From the NCBI RefSeq assembly GCF_014904745.1, contig NZ_JACZCS010000011.1, forward strand, positions 62,001 through 126,000: a DNA stretch of 64,000 bases, read 5' to 3'. This document shows, piece after piece, positions 54,261-61,988 of the stretch (its first letter is position 1; each line of letters starts with the position of its first letter). This DNA comes from Oricola nitratireducens (GTDB taxonomy: Bacteria > Pseudomonadota > Alphaproteobacteria > Rhizobiales > Rhizobiaceae). The position numbers and the translations under genes are program-made. Under the pieces are notes generated by a model, which was given only the letters and a program-made list of their open reading frames with translations, was not told the origin of the DNA and ran no database searches.

Positions 54261-54364
54261 GAGTAAGGTCCTGTTCTTGAGTTCGGTCCGGCCGTGCGCG
54301 GGCCGGTCTTAGCCTTTCGGGAGATTGGCCGCAATTCCCATTGTCGCGCTGATGCGCGCCGGTG

Positions 54365-54763
54365 TTATTCGGGGACGGCCTCGATGATAACGAATGCCTG
54401 GGCAAGCGGCATGTCGTCGGTGATGGTGAGATGGATGACGGGTTTGTGGCCGGCCGGCATCATCGCCGTAAGACGTACAGCCGCGCCGCCGGTGAGTTGC
54501 ATGGTCGGCTTGCCGCCGGGGAGATTGACGACGCCCATGTCGCGCCAGAAAACGCCTTTTGCCATGCCGGTTCCGAGCGCCTTGGCGCAGGCTTCCTTGG
54601 CCGCGAAACGCTTGGCGTAGGACGCCGCCCGCATACGCCGGCGATCGGATTTGGCGCGCTCGATTTCTGTGAAGACACGCTCGGTGAAGCGCGCGCCGAA
54701 GCGCTCCAGCGACCTTTCGACACGTCTGATGTCGATGAGATCACTGCCGAGGCCTATGATCAT
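54365..54763 (-). CDS. acpS: Holo-[acyl-carrier-protein] synthase
   Basis: A 132-residue phosphopantetheinyl transferase. It begins [20 protein letters not shown] (Mg-binding Asp) and has [19 protein letters not shown] with the catalytic/metal Glu, then [15 protein letters not shown] and [18 protein letters not shown]. It transfers 4'-phosphopantetheine from CoA to apo-ACP. ATG overlaps the DUF2062 stop by 4 nt. Confidence 0.97.
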   Translation of the reverse strand: MIIGLGSDLIDIRRVERSLERFGARFTERVFTEIERAKSDRRRMRAASYAKRFAAKEACAKALGTGMAKGVFWRDMGVVNLPGGKPTMQLTGGAAVRLTAMMPAGHKPVIHLTITDDMPLAQAFVIIEAVPE

Positions 54764-55338
54764 GCCTCGACCTCGGGATTTGCAGCGACAGACTTGTGCG
54801 TTTCGAAATGCAGGCGGCGGCGGTTCTGGAACGCCGCGACGGCGAATCGCGTCACCACGTAGAGGAACAGCCCGACCACGATTCCCAGCGGAATGCCGCC
54901 GATGAGCATCGGCTTGATGATCGGATCCCAGACCGACATGATCTCGCCGTGCTTCAACAGCGTGCCAAGCTTTACCGGCGCCGGGTGGGCGCCCGCCTCG
55001 GCCATGCCGAGAATGGCCGTACCGGCGCCATGGGTGGCCGCCCAGATCGCCGGGAATGTCAGCGGATTGCCGACGGCGGTTCCGAATGCCGCGGCGATCA
55101 TGTTTCCGGCAAGAAGCCAGGCGACGACGAAGGCGAGGATGAAATGCAGCCCCATGAAGGGGGTAAAGGACGCGAAAGCGCCGGCGGCAACGCCGGCAGC
55201 TATGGCGTGCGGGGTCGCCTTGATGCGCAGCATCCGCTTCCAGTAGTAACGAAAAGATCGCGCATAGTTGCGACGCGGAAGCAGATAAACCCGCAACCTG
55301 CGGCGCCAGTGTTCGCGATCCCTGCGTCTAAAAATCAT
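54760..55338 (-). CDS. DUF2062 membrane protein
   Basis: A 192-residue protein with a very basic N-terminus ([20 protein letters not shown]) and three or so membrane helices. The DUF2062 core is [41 protein letters not shown] and the late [20 protein letters not shown]. Function is unknown; it is a constant member of this operon in rhizobia. Its ATG overlaps the stop of a 42-codon ORF (ATGA) and its stop overlaps acpS. Confidence 0.88.
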   Translation of the reverse strand: MIFRRRDREHWRRRLRVYLLPRRNYARSFRYYWKRMLRIKATPHAIAAGVAAGAFASFTPFMGLHFILAFVVAWLLAGNMIAAAFGTAVGNPLTFPAIWAATHGAGTAILGMAEAGAHPAPVKLGTLLKHGEIMSVWDPIIKPMLIGGIPLGIVVGLFLYVVTRFAVAAFQNRRRLHFETHKSVAANPEVEA

Positions 55339-55463
55339 TCGGGCAACACCCGTTTAATACGGACCTTCACTGCGCCAGGGACAATCCCGAACGCGGGGCC
55401 AACCCCTTTGAAATAGTCAGTCGATCGGTTCACATCAAGCACAAGCGCAAACTGCCCGCTCAC
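55335..55463 (-). CDS. Unrecognised 42-residue protein coupled to pyrE and the DUF2062 gene
   Basis: GTG 55463 shares GTGA with the pyrE stop, and the TGA at 55335 shares ATGA with the DUF2062 start. GGGGAG lies 9 nt before the GTG. The product starts [20 protein letters not shown], continues [14 protein letters not shown] and ends RIKRVLPE: mixed hydrophobic and charged, no membrane span or signal. The DNA is about 56% GC against about 64% around it. Double start-stop overlap in the operon direction is the main evidence for translation. It might instead be the tail of a decayed gene. I do not recognise the sequence. Confidence 0.5.
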   Translation of the reverse strand: MSGQFALVLDVNRSTDYFKGVGPAFGIVPGAVKVRIKRVLPE

Positions 55464-56050
55464 AGTGACCGGCTCCCCGGCTTGACAGCCGGTATGGCCG
55501 CCAATTCCGGCGGTATTTTGTCTGCCGGCCAGGCCGGCACTTCGTATTCGGCGAGCGCGATCAGCGGAACGCCGACATCGGCCTTGCCGGCCGAGCGGTC
55601 GATCAGGCAACCGGCGGCCAGCACGTCCGCACCGAGCGCTTTCAGGCTTTCGACGGTTTCGCGGATCGACAGGCCTGTCGTCACGATATCCTCGATGATG
55701 ACCACCCGCGCGCCCTTGGCGATTTCGAAGCGGCGCAGCTTGAAGACGCCATCCTCGCGCTCGACCCAGATCGCCGGGACGCCGAGGTGGCGCGACGTTT
55801 CGTAGGCCGGGATGATGCCGCCGACCGCGGGGCCGACCACATAGTCTATCGGGCCGGGCACAGCGGCCTTGATCTTGTCGGCCAGCGCGCTGCACAGGAT
55901 CTCGGTCTTGTCGGGATGCATGAAGACGCGCGCCTTCTGCAGGAAGACCGGACTGCGCAGGCCCGACGTCAGGATGAAATGTCCATGCAGCACGGCACCC
56001 GCGCTTTCGAACACCTTCAGGACATCTTCGGTCGTCATTTCCCGTGCCAT
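55460..56050 (-). CDS. pyrE: Orotate phosphoribosyltransferase
   Basis: A 196-residue enzyme making orotidine-5'-phosphate from orotate and PRPP. The PRPP loop is [19 protein letters not shown]; other features are [41 protein letters not shown] and the flexible-loop region [13 protein letters not shown]. It belongs to the TIGR01367 (Thermus/alphaproteobacterial) subgroup. Start ATG 56050 has GGGA 7 nt upstream; ATG 56038 is an alternative. It begins 13 nt after the rel stop. Confidence 0.95.
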   Translation of the reverse strand: MAREMTTEDVLKVFESAGAVLHGHFILTSGLRSPVFLQKARVFMHPDKTEILCSALADKIKAAVPGPIDYVVGPAVGGIIPAYETSRHLGVPAIWVEREDGVFKLRRFEIAKGARVVIIEDIVTTGLSIRETVESLKALGADVLAAGCLIDRSAGKADVGVPLIALAEYEVPAWPADKIPPELAAIPAVKPGSRSL

Positions 56051-56063
56051 CGCCTTTTCCCGT

Positions 56064-58328
56064 CTATCCACTCGCGCGTTCCACCGTCGAGACCGCCTCG
56101 GCGTCGCGCAACCGCGCGATCAGGCCGTTGAGGTGCTTCAGGTCCCAGACCTCGAGATCGAATATCATTTCGGTGAAGTCGGGGGCAGTGCGAACCATCG
56201 AAAGGGTGTGGATGTTGGCGTCCATGGAGCCGATGATCTGCGCGATCTCGGCCAGCGAGCCCGGCGCGTTGATGGCGGTCACGACGAGCTGCGCTCCGAA
56301 GCGCTGCCGCTCCAATCCGTCGAGATCCCAGCGCACGTCGATCCAGCGTTCCGGCTGGTCGTCATAGGCGGCGAGCGCCGGCGACTGGATCGGGTAGATC
56401 ATGATCCCCTTGCCCGGCGTCGAAATGCCGATGATGCGGTCGCCCGGCACCGCGCCCTCGGGCGAGAAGCGGACCGGAATGTCGCTCGCCGCGCCGCGGA
56501 TCGGGATGGCCGTGTTGATCGCGTCGCGTGTCGCCGCGCCGTGATCCTCCTCCGGGCCGGTATTGCCGGGGATGCGGAACATCATGCCGGTGGCGTTGGT
56601 GAGGTTGAACCAGCCGTCGCCCTCGACACCGCCGGCGGGCACGTTGGCGGAGCGGTTGTCCTGATAGTCGGGAAAGACGGCGCGCACGACGTCGTCGGAC
56701 GGGATCTCCCCTCGCCCGACCGCGGCCAGCACGTCGTCGGCCTCCTTGTGGCCGAGCCGTTTCACGCCCTGCTTGAGGACGTCCTTGGAGAATTCCTTGC
56801 CGGCGCGCTCGAAGGCGCGGTCGAGAATGCGGTGGCCGAGGCCGGCATATTGCTTGCGCACGGCCATGCGCGAGGCCCGCCTGATCGCGGAGCGCGCCTT
56901 GCCGGTGACGACGACATGTTCCCATGCCGCCGGCGGGGTCTGCGCGTTGGAGCGCACGATCTCGACCTCGTCGCCGTTCTGCAGCCGCGTTACGAGCGGC
57001 ATGATGCGGCCGTTGATCTTGGCGCCGACGCAGGAATTGCCGACATCGGTGTGAACCGCATAGGCGAAATCGACGGGCGTCGCGCCGCGCGGCAGCGCGA
57101 TCAGCCGGCCTTTCGGTGTGAAGCAGAAGACCTGGTCCTGGAAGAGCTCGAGCTTGGTGTTCTCGAGGAATTCCTCGGGATTGTCGCCTTCCGACAGGGA
57201 TTCGATCGTGTGGCGCAGCCAGGCGTAGGCGTTGGAATCCTTCGACAGCGCGAAGTCGGCGTCGTTGCCGTGGCCATTCGCCTTTCCGGCGACCGACTTG
57301 TCCTTGTAGATCGCGTGCGCGGCAACGCCATATTCGGCGACATCGTGCATCTTGCGGGTGCGGATCTGCAGCTCGACGCGCTGCTTCGACGGGCCGACGA
57401 TGGTCGTGTGGATCGAGCGGTAGTCGTTTTGTTTCGGCGTCGAGATATAGTCCTTGAAGCGGCCGGGCACGGTGTTCCACTTACGGTGGACGATACCGAG
57501 CGCGCGGTAGCAGTCGTCCTCGGTGTCGACGAGGATGCGGAACCCGAACACGTCGGACAATTGCTCGAAGGAAAGCGCTTTCGCTTCCATCTTGCGGAAG
57601 ACGGACCACGGCTTCTTCTGCCGGCTGTAGACCTCGGCGTCGATGCCGTTTTCGACCAGCAGGTTCTTCAGCGTCTCGGTAATGTCGCCGAGCGTTTCGC
57701 GGTTGTATTCGCCGAGATCGGCAAGCCGGTCGGTGATGGTGCGGTGGGCTTCCGGATTGATGTGGCGAAACGCCAGTTCCTCCAGTTCCTCGCGCATGTC
57801 CTGCATGCCCATGCGGCCGGCCAGCGGCGCATAGATCTCCATTGTTTCCTCGGCGATGCGGGCGCGCTTGTGCGGCGGCACGAAATCGAGCGTGCGCATG
57901 TTGTGCAGCCGGTCGGCGAGCTTGACGAGAAGGACGCGCACGTCGTCGGCGATGGCCAGCAGCAGCTTGCGCAGGTTTTCCGCCTGGGCCGCCCGCTTGG
58001 AGACGAGATCGAGCTTCTTCAGCTTGGTCAGCCCCTCGACGAGACGGCCGATATCGTCGCCGAACATCTCCTCGATCTCGCGGCGCGTCGCCGTCGTGTC
58101 CTCGATCGTGTCATGCAGCAGGCCGACGGCGACCGTGCTCTCGTCGAGGCGCATGTCGGTGAGGATCGCGGCGACCTCGAGCGGATGGGAGAAATAGGGA
58201 TCGCCAGACGCGCGTTTCTGGTCGCCATGCTTCTGCATGGCGTAGACATACGCCTTGTTCAGAAGGGCTTCGTTGACCTCCGGCTTGTAGCGCTGGATGC
58301 GCTCGACAAGCTCGTACTGGCGCATCAT
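56064..58328 (-). CDS. rel: Bifunctional (p)ppGpp synthetase/hydrolase (Rel/SpoT type)
   Basis: A 754-residue RSH protein. The HD hydrolase domain (1-200) retains [24 protein letters not shown] (HD plus ED) and [14 protein letters not shown]. The synthetase domain (about 240-350) has [17 protein letters not shown] and the [20 protein letters not shown] segment; RxKD rather than ExDD marks the bifunctional type. TGS (about 390-450, [21 protein letters not shown]), a helical/zinc-finger region and a C-terminal ACT (about 680-754) follow. It is the stringent response enzyme. The start lies 16 nt after a terminator-like U-tract. Confidence 0.96.
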   Translation of the reverse strand: MMRQYELVERIQRYKPEVNEALLNKAYVYAMQKHGDQKRASGDPYFSHPLEVAAILTDMRLDESTVAVGLLHDTIEDTTATRREIEEMFGDDIGRLVEGLTKLKKLDLVSKRAAQAENLRKLLLAIADDVRVLLVKLADRLHNMRTLDFVPPHKRARIAEETMEIYAPLAGRMGMQDMREELEELAFRHINPEAHRTITDRLADLGEYNRETLGDITETLKNLLVENGIDAEVYSRQKKPWSVFRKMEAKALSFEQLSDVFGFRILVDTEDDCYRALGIVHRKWNTVPGRFKDYISTPKQNDYRSIHTTIVGPSKQRVELQIRTRKMHDVAEYGVAAHAIYKDKSVAGKANGHGNDADFALSKDSNAYAWLRHTIESLSEGDNPEEFLENTKLELFQDQVFCFTPKGRLIALPRGATPVDFAYAVHTDVGNSCVGAKINGRIMPLVTRLQNGDEVEIVRSNAQTPPAAWEHVVVTGKARSAIRRASRMAVRKQYAGLGHRILDRAFERAGKEFSKDVLKQGVKRLGHKEADDVLAAVGRGEIPSDDVVRAVFPDYQDNRSANVPAGGVEGDGWFNLTNATGMMFRIPGNTGPEEDHGAATRDAINTAIPIRGAASDIPVRFSPEGAVPGDRIIGISTPGKGIMIYPIQSPALAAYDDQPERWIDVRWDLDGLERQRFGAQLVVTAINAPGSLAEIAQIIGSMDANIHTLSMVRTAPDFTEMIFDLEVWDLKHLNGLIARLRDAEAVSTVERASG

Positions 58329-58344
58329 CGGTGCTTGACCTCAC

Positions 58345-58374
58345 AAAAAACGCGCGGACAGGACCGTCCGCGCG
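58345..58374 (-). terminator. Terminator-like hairpin between rpoZ and rel
   Basis: Minus strand: CGCGCGGAC-GGTCCT-GTCCGCGCG followed at once by TTTTTT (58350-58345). It has the features of a Rho-independent terminator but lies only 16 nt before the rel ATG, with the rel ribosome site (GAGG) right after the U-tract. It could end most rpoZ transcripts and act as an attenuator, or be a processing/stability stem in the rel leader. Confidence 0.8.
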
Positions 58375-58378
58375 CTTC

Positions 58379-58407
58379 AATATAACCATTTAATGCGTGG
58401 CCTTGAA
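58379..58407 (-). promoter_or_regulatory. Possible rel promoter in the rpoZ-rel gap
   Basis: Minus strand -35 TTCAAG (58402-58407; 3 of 6) and -10 TATATT (58379-58384; 5 of 6) are 17 bp apart. Transcription from it would start inside or just before the terminator-like stem, placing the hairpin at the mRNA 5' end. Confidence 0.35.
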
Positions 58408-58421
58408 GGCCGGCAGACCGC

Positions 58422-58802
58422 TTACAGATCGTCGGATTTCTCCGGCGGGACAAGGCCTTCGATACCGGCCAGCAGCTCTTCTTCCGACATACGGTCGAAG
58501 GTGATTGCCTCGGGTGCCTCTTCGCCTTCCGCAGCCTCTGCGGTGTCGATGACTTCGCTTTCCGGCTCGTCGACCTCGACGTGCTTCTGCAGCGAATGGA
58601 TCAGGTCTTCCTTCAGATCGCCCGGCGAAAGCGTCTGGTCGGCGATTTCGCGCAATGCGACCACCGGGTTCTTGTCGTTGTCGCGATCGATCGTGATCGG
58701 TGCGCCCTGTGAGACCTGGCGGGCCCTGTGGGCGGCCAGGAGAACGAGATCGAAACGGTTCTCGACCTTATCAATGCAGTCTTCGACGGTAACGCGAGCC
58801 AT
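58422..58802 (-). CDS. rpoZ: RNA polymerase omega subunit
   Basis: A 126-residue omega protein: [20 protein letters not shown] with [20 protein letters not shown] and [20 protein letters not shown], the family core of about 70 residues, then an acidic C-terminal tail ([18 protein letters not shown]) typical of alphaproteobacteria. It aids assembly of beta' and, with rel next door, ppGpp response. rpoZ-rel adjacency is conserved widely. Confidence 0.96.
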   Translation of the reverse strand: MARVTVEDCIDKVENRFDLVLLAAHRARQVSQGAPITIDRDNDKNPVVALREIADQTLSPGDLKEDLIHSLQKHVEVDEPESEVIDTAEAAEGEEAPEAITFDRMSEEELLAGIEGLVPPEKSDDL

Positions 58803-59056
58803 ATTGCGTTTCCCCTACGTCAATTTGTGTGAAAATCACATCCATCCGGATATCCAGGCGCGCTATAACCTTTTATCCAGCCCAGCGCAACTCGATAGCA
58901 GATCCGTATACACGCCAATCGGGCGTCAAAAAGGCGATGGGCCATAAAACCGCCGGTTTTACGTGCCTAGAGCACATCCAGTGTTTGATTTGGCGCACCG
59001 TACATGACATTGCGCGCCATTCCGCGATTTTATTGATTTCGCCCAGAGGCCAAAAA
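58803..59056. other. Intergenic region between divergent rpoZ and NYN genes
   Basis: No gene is seen. A 17-bp perfect-arm palindrome TAAAACC-GCC-GGTTTTA lies at 58945-58961 and an ACGCC/GGCGT inverted repeat at 58913-58926. For rpoZ a weak promoter is possible on the minus strand (TTGCGC near 58890 and TATAGC near 58868). The stretch is AT-richer than coding sequence. Confidence 0.45.
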
Positions 59057-59653
59057 ATGTTTGATGCACGCGAAAAGATTGCCTTGTTCATCGATGGCGC
59101 CAACCTCTACGCAGCCGCCAAGGCGCTCGGCTTCGACATCGATTACCGCAAGCTTCTGAAAGCCTTCCAGTCGCGCGGCTACCTGCTGCGCGCCTATTAT
59201 TACACCGCGCTAATCGAGGATCAGGAATATTCCTCGATCCGCCCGCTGATCGACTGGCTCGACTACAATGGCTACAAGGTCGTCACCAAGCCGGCCAAGG
59301 AGTTCACCGACTCCATGGGCCGCCGCAAGATCAAGGGCAATATGGACATCGAACTGACCATCGACGCGATGGAACTCGGCGAGTCGGTCGATCATTTCGT
59401 GATCTTTTCCGGCGACGGCGATTTCCGTTCGCTGGTCGAGGCGCTGCAGCGGCGCGGCCGCAAGGTCTCGGTAGTGTCGACGCTGTCGACCCAGCCGCCG
59501 ATGATCGCCGACGACCTGCGCCGGCAGGCCGACCATTTCATCGACCTGAAGTCGCTCAGGGACGAGGTCGGGCGCGAGCCGTCCGAGCGCCCCGCTCCGC
59601 GCCAGGCGGCGGTTGCCGCCGCGCCGGAAGACGACGACGACCTGGATTACTGA
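59057..59653 (+). CDS. NYN-domain (LabA/DUF88) protein, probable ribonuclease
   Basis: A 198-residue PIN-like protein. Conserved acidic residues are in KIALFIDGANLYAAAKAL (Asp near 13), KGNMDIELTIDAMEL and FVIFSGDGDFRSLVEALQRRG, then a basic LRRQADHFIDLKSLRDEV helix. The last 25 residues form a Pro/Ala linker ending in EDDDDLDY. NYN proteins are metal-dependent RNases. AGAGG precedes ATG 59057 by 7 nt. The uracil-DNA glycosylase gene follows after 13 nt. Confidence 0.9.
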   Translation: MFDAREKIALFIDGANLYAAAKALGFDIDYRKLLKAFQSRGYLLRAYYYTALIEDQEYSSIRPLIDWLDYNGYKVVTKPAKEFTDSMGRRKIKGNMDIELTIDAMELGESVDHFVIFSGDGDFRSLVEALQRRGRKVSVVSTLSTQPPMIADDLRRQADHFIDLKSLRDEVGREPSERPAPRQAAVAAAPEDDDDLDY

Positions 59654-59666
59654 CAGCCCGACCGCC

Positions 59667-60323
59667 GTGACCATTCCCACAACCGCCGACCCCGTCCGGG
59701 ACTGCGCGCTTTGCCCGCGCCTGCATGATTTCATCGCCTTGTGGCGGGAGCGCGAGCCGGACTGGCACAACGCGCCCGTGCCGACATGGCTGGCGCCGGA
59801 GGGGCCGCAAAGCGTCCGGTTGCTGATCGTGGGATTGGCGCCGGGCCTGCGTGGCGCGAACCGCACCGGCCGGCCGTTCACCGGCGATTTTGCCGGCGAC
59901 CTGCTCTACGCGACGCTGAAGAAATACGGCTTCGCCGAGGGCGAGTTCGAAGCGCGCCCGGACGACAGCCTGCGACTGAAGGCGACGGCGATCACCAACG
60001 CCGTGCGCTGCGTGCCGCCAGAAAACAAGCCGACCGCTGCCGAGATCAACACCTGCCGGTCTTTCCTGACCGCAACGATCGAGCGGTTCGAGAACCTCGA
60101 AGCCATTGTGACGCTCGGCAAGATCGCCCACGATTCCACCGTTCGCGCGCTGAAGGGCCGCGTCGCCGCGCATCCGTTCAAGCACAATGTCGCAACGGAA
60201 ATCGACGGATTATCGATCACATCCAGCTATCACTGCTCGCGCTACAACACCAATACGGGCGTGCTGACGCCTGAGATGTTCGAGCAGGTCTTTACAAGCG
60301 TAAGGCGGCGTATCGACGGCTAA
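59667..60323 (+). CDS. Uracil-DNA glycosylase, family 5 (UDGb) type
   Basis: A 218-residue Fe-S UDG-superfamily enzyme. It has the cluster-type pair CALCPR near the N-terminus, motif GLAPGLRGANRTGRPFTGDFAG, then TNAVRCVPPENKPTAAEI with further cluster Cys, LGKIAHDSTVRAL, and the late SYHCSRYNTNTGVLTPEMF with the family 5 His. Such enzymes excise uracil and deaminated purines. Its start is GTG 59667; no ATG fits and no strong ribosome site is visible, consistent with coupling to the NYN gene 13 nt upstream. Confidence 0.9.
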   Translation: MTIPTTADPVRDCALCPRLHDFIALWREREPDWHNAPVPTWLAPEGPQSVRLLIVGLAPGLRGANRTGRPFTGDFAGDLLYATLKKYGFAEGEFEARPDDSLRLKATAITNAVRCVPPENKPTAAEINTCRSFLTATIERFENLEAIVTLGKIAHDSTVRALKGRVAAHPFKHNVATEIDGLSITSSYHCSRYNTNTGVLTPEMFEQVFTSVRRRIDG

Positions 60324-60388
60324 AGTGTTTTGTTTTACGCAATTCCGGACGGAAAACCGGCTTCCACTTTTCCTGGAATTGCTCTGGC

Positions 60389-60868
60389 TCAGCCGTGCTC
60401 GCGGATCAGGCGCGCCTTCTGGCGGTTCCAATCACGTTTCTTTTCGGTCTCGCGCTTGTCGTGCAGCTTCTTGCCCTTGCCGATGGCGACTTCCAGCTTG
60501 GCGCGGCCGCGATCGTTGAAATAGAGTTTTAGCGGCACCAGCGTCATGCCCTCGCGGTCGGCGGCCTGTGCCAGTTTGGCCATTTCGCGCTTGTGCAGCA
60601 GCAGTTTGCGGCGGCGGCGCGGCTCGTGGTTGAAGCGGTTCGCCTCGAGATATTCCGGGATGTAGGAGTTGATCAGCCAGATCTCCCCGCCTTCCTCGGA
60701 GACATAGCTCTCGGCGATATTGGCCTCGCCGTTGCGCAGCGCCTTGACCTCGGTCCCCTGCAGGACGATGCCCGCCTCGACCGTGTCCTGGATCTCGTAA
60801 TTGAAGCGCGCCTTGCGGTTTTCGGCGACGAGCTTTCGTGCCGGATCTATTTTTTTCTTTTGTGCCAT
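60389..60868 (-). CDS. smpB: SsrA-binding protein SmpB
   Basis: A 159-residue tmRNA partner. Seen: [69 protein letters not shown] and the basic C-terminal tail [15 protein letters not shown] needed for ribosome entry. It lies 25 nt after dapA on the same strand. The tmRNA gene itself was not seen here. Confidence 0.97.
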   Translation of the reverse strand: MAQKKKIDPARKLVAENRKARFNYEIQDTVEAGIVLQGTEVKALRNGEANIAESYVSEEGGEIWLINSYIPEYLEANRFNHEPRRRRKLLLHKREMAKLAQAADREGMTLVPLKLYFNDRGRAKLEVAIGKGKKLHDKRETEKKRDWNRQKARLIREHG

Positions 60869-60893
60869 GACCGGAAGGTGTGTACGCGCCGGC

Positions 60894-61790
60894 TCAGTTC
60901 AAGAGACCGGCATGGCGCATTGCCTCGTCGATGACATGCGCGGTGGTGTCCTCCACCGGAACCATCGGCGAGCGCAGCCGGTTCTTGACCCGGCCGAGCC
61001 GCGACAGCGCGTATTTCGCGCCGGACACGCCCGGTTCGATGAACAACGCCTTGTGCAGCGGCATCAGCCTGTCCTGGTATTCGAGCGCCTTGGCGAATTC
61101 GCCCGCCTGGCAGGCGGCCTGGAATTCCGAACACAGGCGCGGTGCGACATTCGCCGTCACCGAAATCGCGCCGACACCGCCATGAGCGCGAAAGCCGAGC
61201 GCGGAGGCATCCTCGCCCGACAGCTGAATGAAGTCGTGACCGCAGGTGATGCGCTGCTCGGACACGCGCTCAACCTTGCCGGTCGCGTCCTTGACGCCCC
61301 AGATATTCTGGAAATCGGCGACGAGGCGGCCCATCGTCTGCGGCGTCATGTCGATGATCGAACGAGGCGGAATATTGTAGATGATGATCGGAATGTCGAT
61401 CGCCTGGGCGACGGCGGCGAAATGCTCGTAGAGACCGCGCTGGTTCGGCTTGTTGTAGTAAGGCGTGACGACAAGCACCGCATCGGCGCCGGCACTCTCG
61501 GCATGCATGGCGAGATCGACGGCTTCATGGGTGTTGTTCGACCCCGCGCCGGCGATGACCGGCGCCCGGCCCGCGGCCGCCTCGATGCAGACCTCGATGA
61601 CCCGTTTGTGTTCGTCATGGCTCAGCGTCGGCGACTCGCCCGTGGTCCCGACCGGAACCAGGCCCTTCGTCCCTTCGGTCACCTGCCAGTCGACGAAGGC
61701 GCGGAAAGCCGCCTCGTCGAACGCGCCCGAGGTGTCGAACGGGGTAACAAGCGCGGTCATGGAACCGCGCAATGCCGAACGCTCAATCAT
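60894..61790 (-). CDS. dapA: 4-hydroxy-tetrahydrodipicolinate synthase
   Basis: A 298-residue TIM-barrel aldolase for lysine and diaminopimelate. [21 protein letters not shown] carries the Thr relay, [18 protein letters not shown] the Tyr, IIYNIPPRS the conserved turn and [13 protein letters not shown] the Schiff-base Lys (near 163); [12 protein letters not shown] follows. ATG 61790 matches the family start; the frame upstream is dismissed. It is divergent from the transglycosylase gene. Confidence 0.96.
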   Translation of the reverse strand: MIERSALRGSMTALVTPFDTSGAFDEAAFRAFVDWQVTEGTKGLVPVGTTGESPTLSHDEHKRVIEVCIEAAAGRAPVIAGAGSNNTHEAVDLAMHAESAGADAVLVVTPYYNKPNQRGLYEHFAAVAQAIDIPIIIYNIPPRSIIDMTPQTMGRLVADFQNIWGVKDATGKVERVSEQRITCGHDFIQLSGEDASALGFRAHGGVGAISVTANVAPRLCSEFQAACQAGEFAKALEYQDRLMPLHKALFIEPGVSGAKYALSRLGRVKNRLRSPMVPVEDTTAHVIDEAMRHAGLLN

Positions 61791-61988
61791 GTAAACAGAA
61801 CTCCCGCCTGCATTCGCGCGTTGACCGCGCTTCCGGATCTTTGAAATTCGGCGCACCATAATCGCGCGGCCGGACCGCCGCAAGCGCGGATATGTCGCGC
61901 AATCCGGCCTTCTTCACGATGCATTCACCATAAACGGGCCACTATTCGCCCGAAAACCGCCATGGGGCGCTTGTATCGCGGGACCACC

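Noticed and set aside
55869-58385. 838-codon open frame opposite rel
   Set aside because: Same cause: it mirrors rel almost end to end and would conflict with a certain gene.
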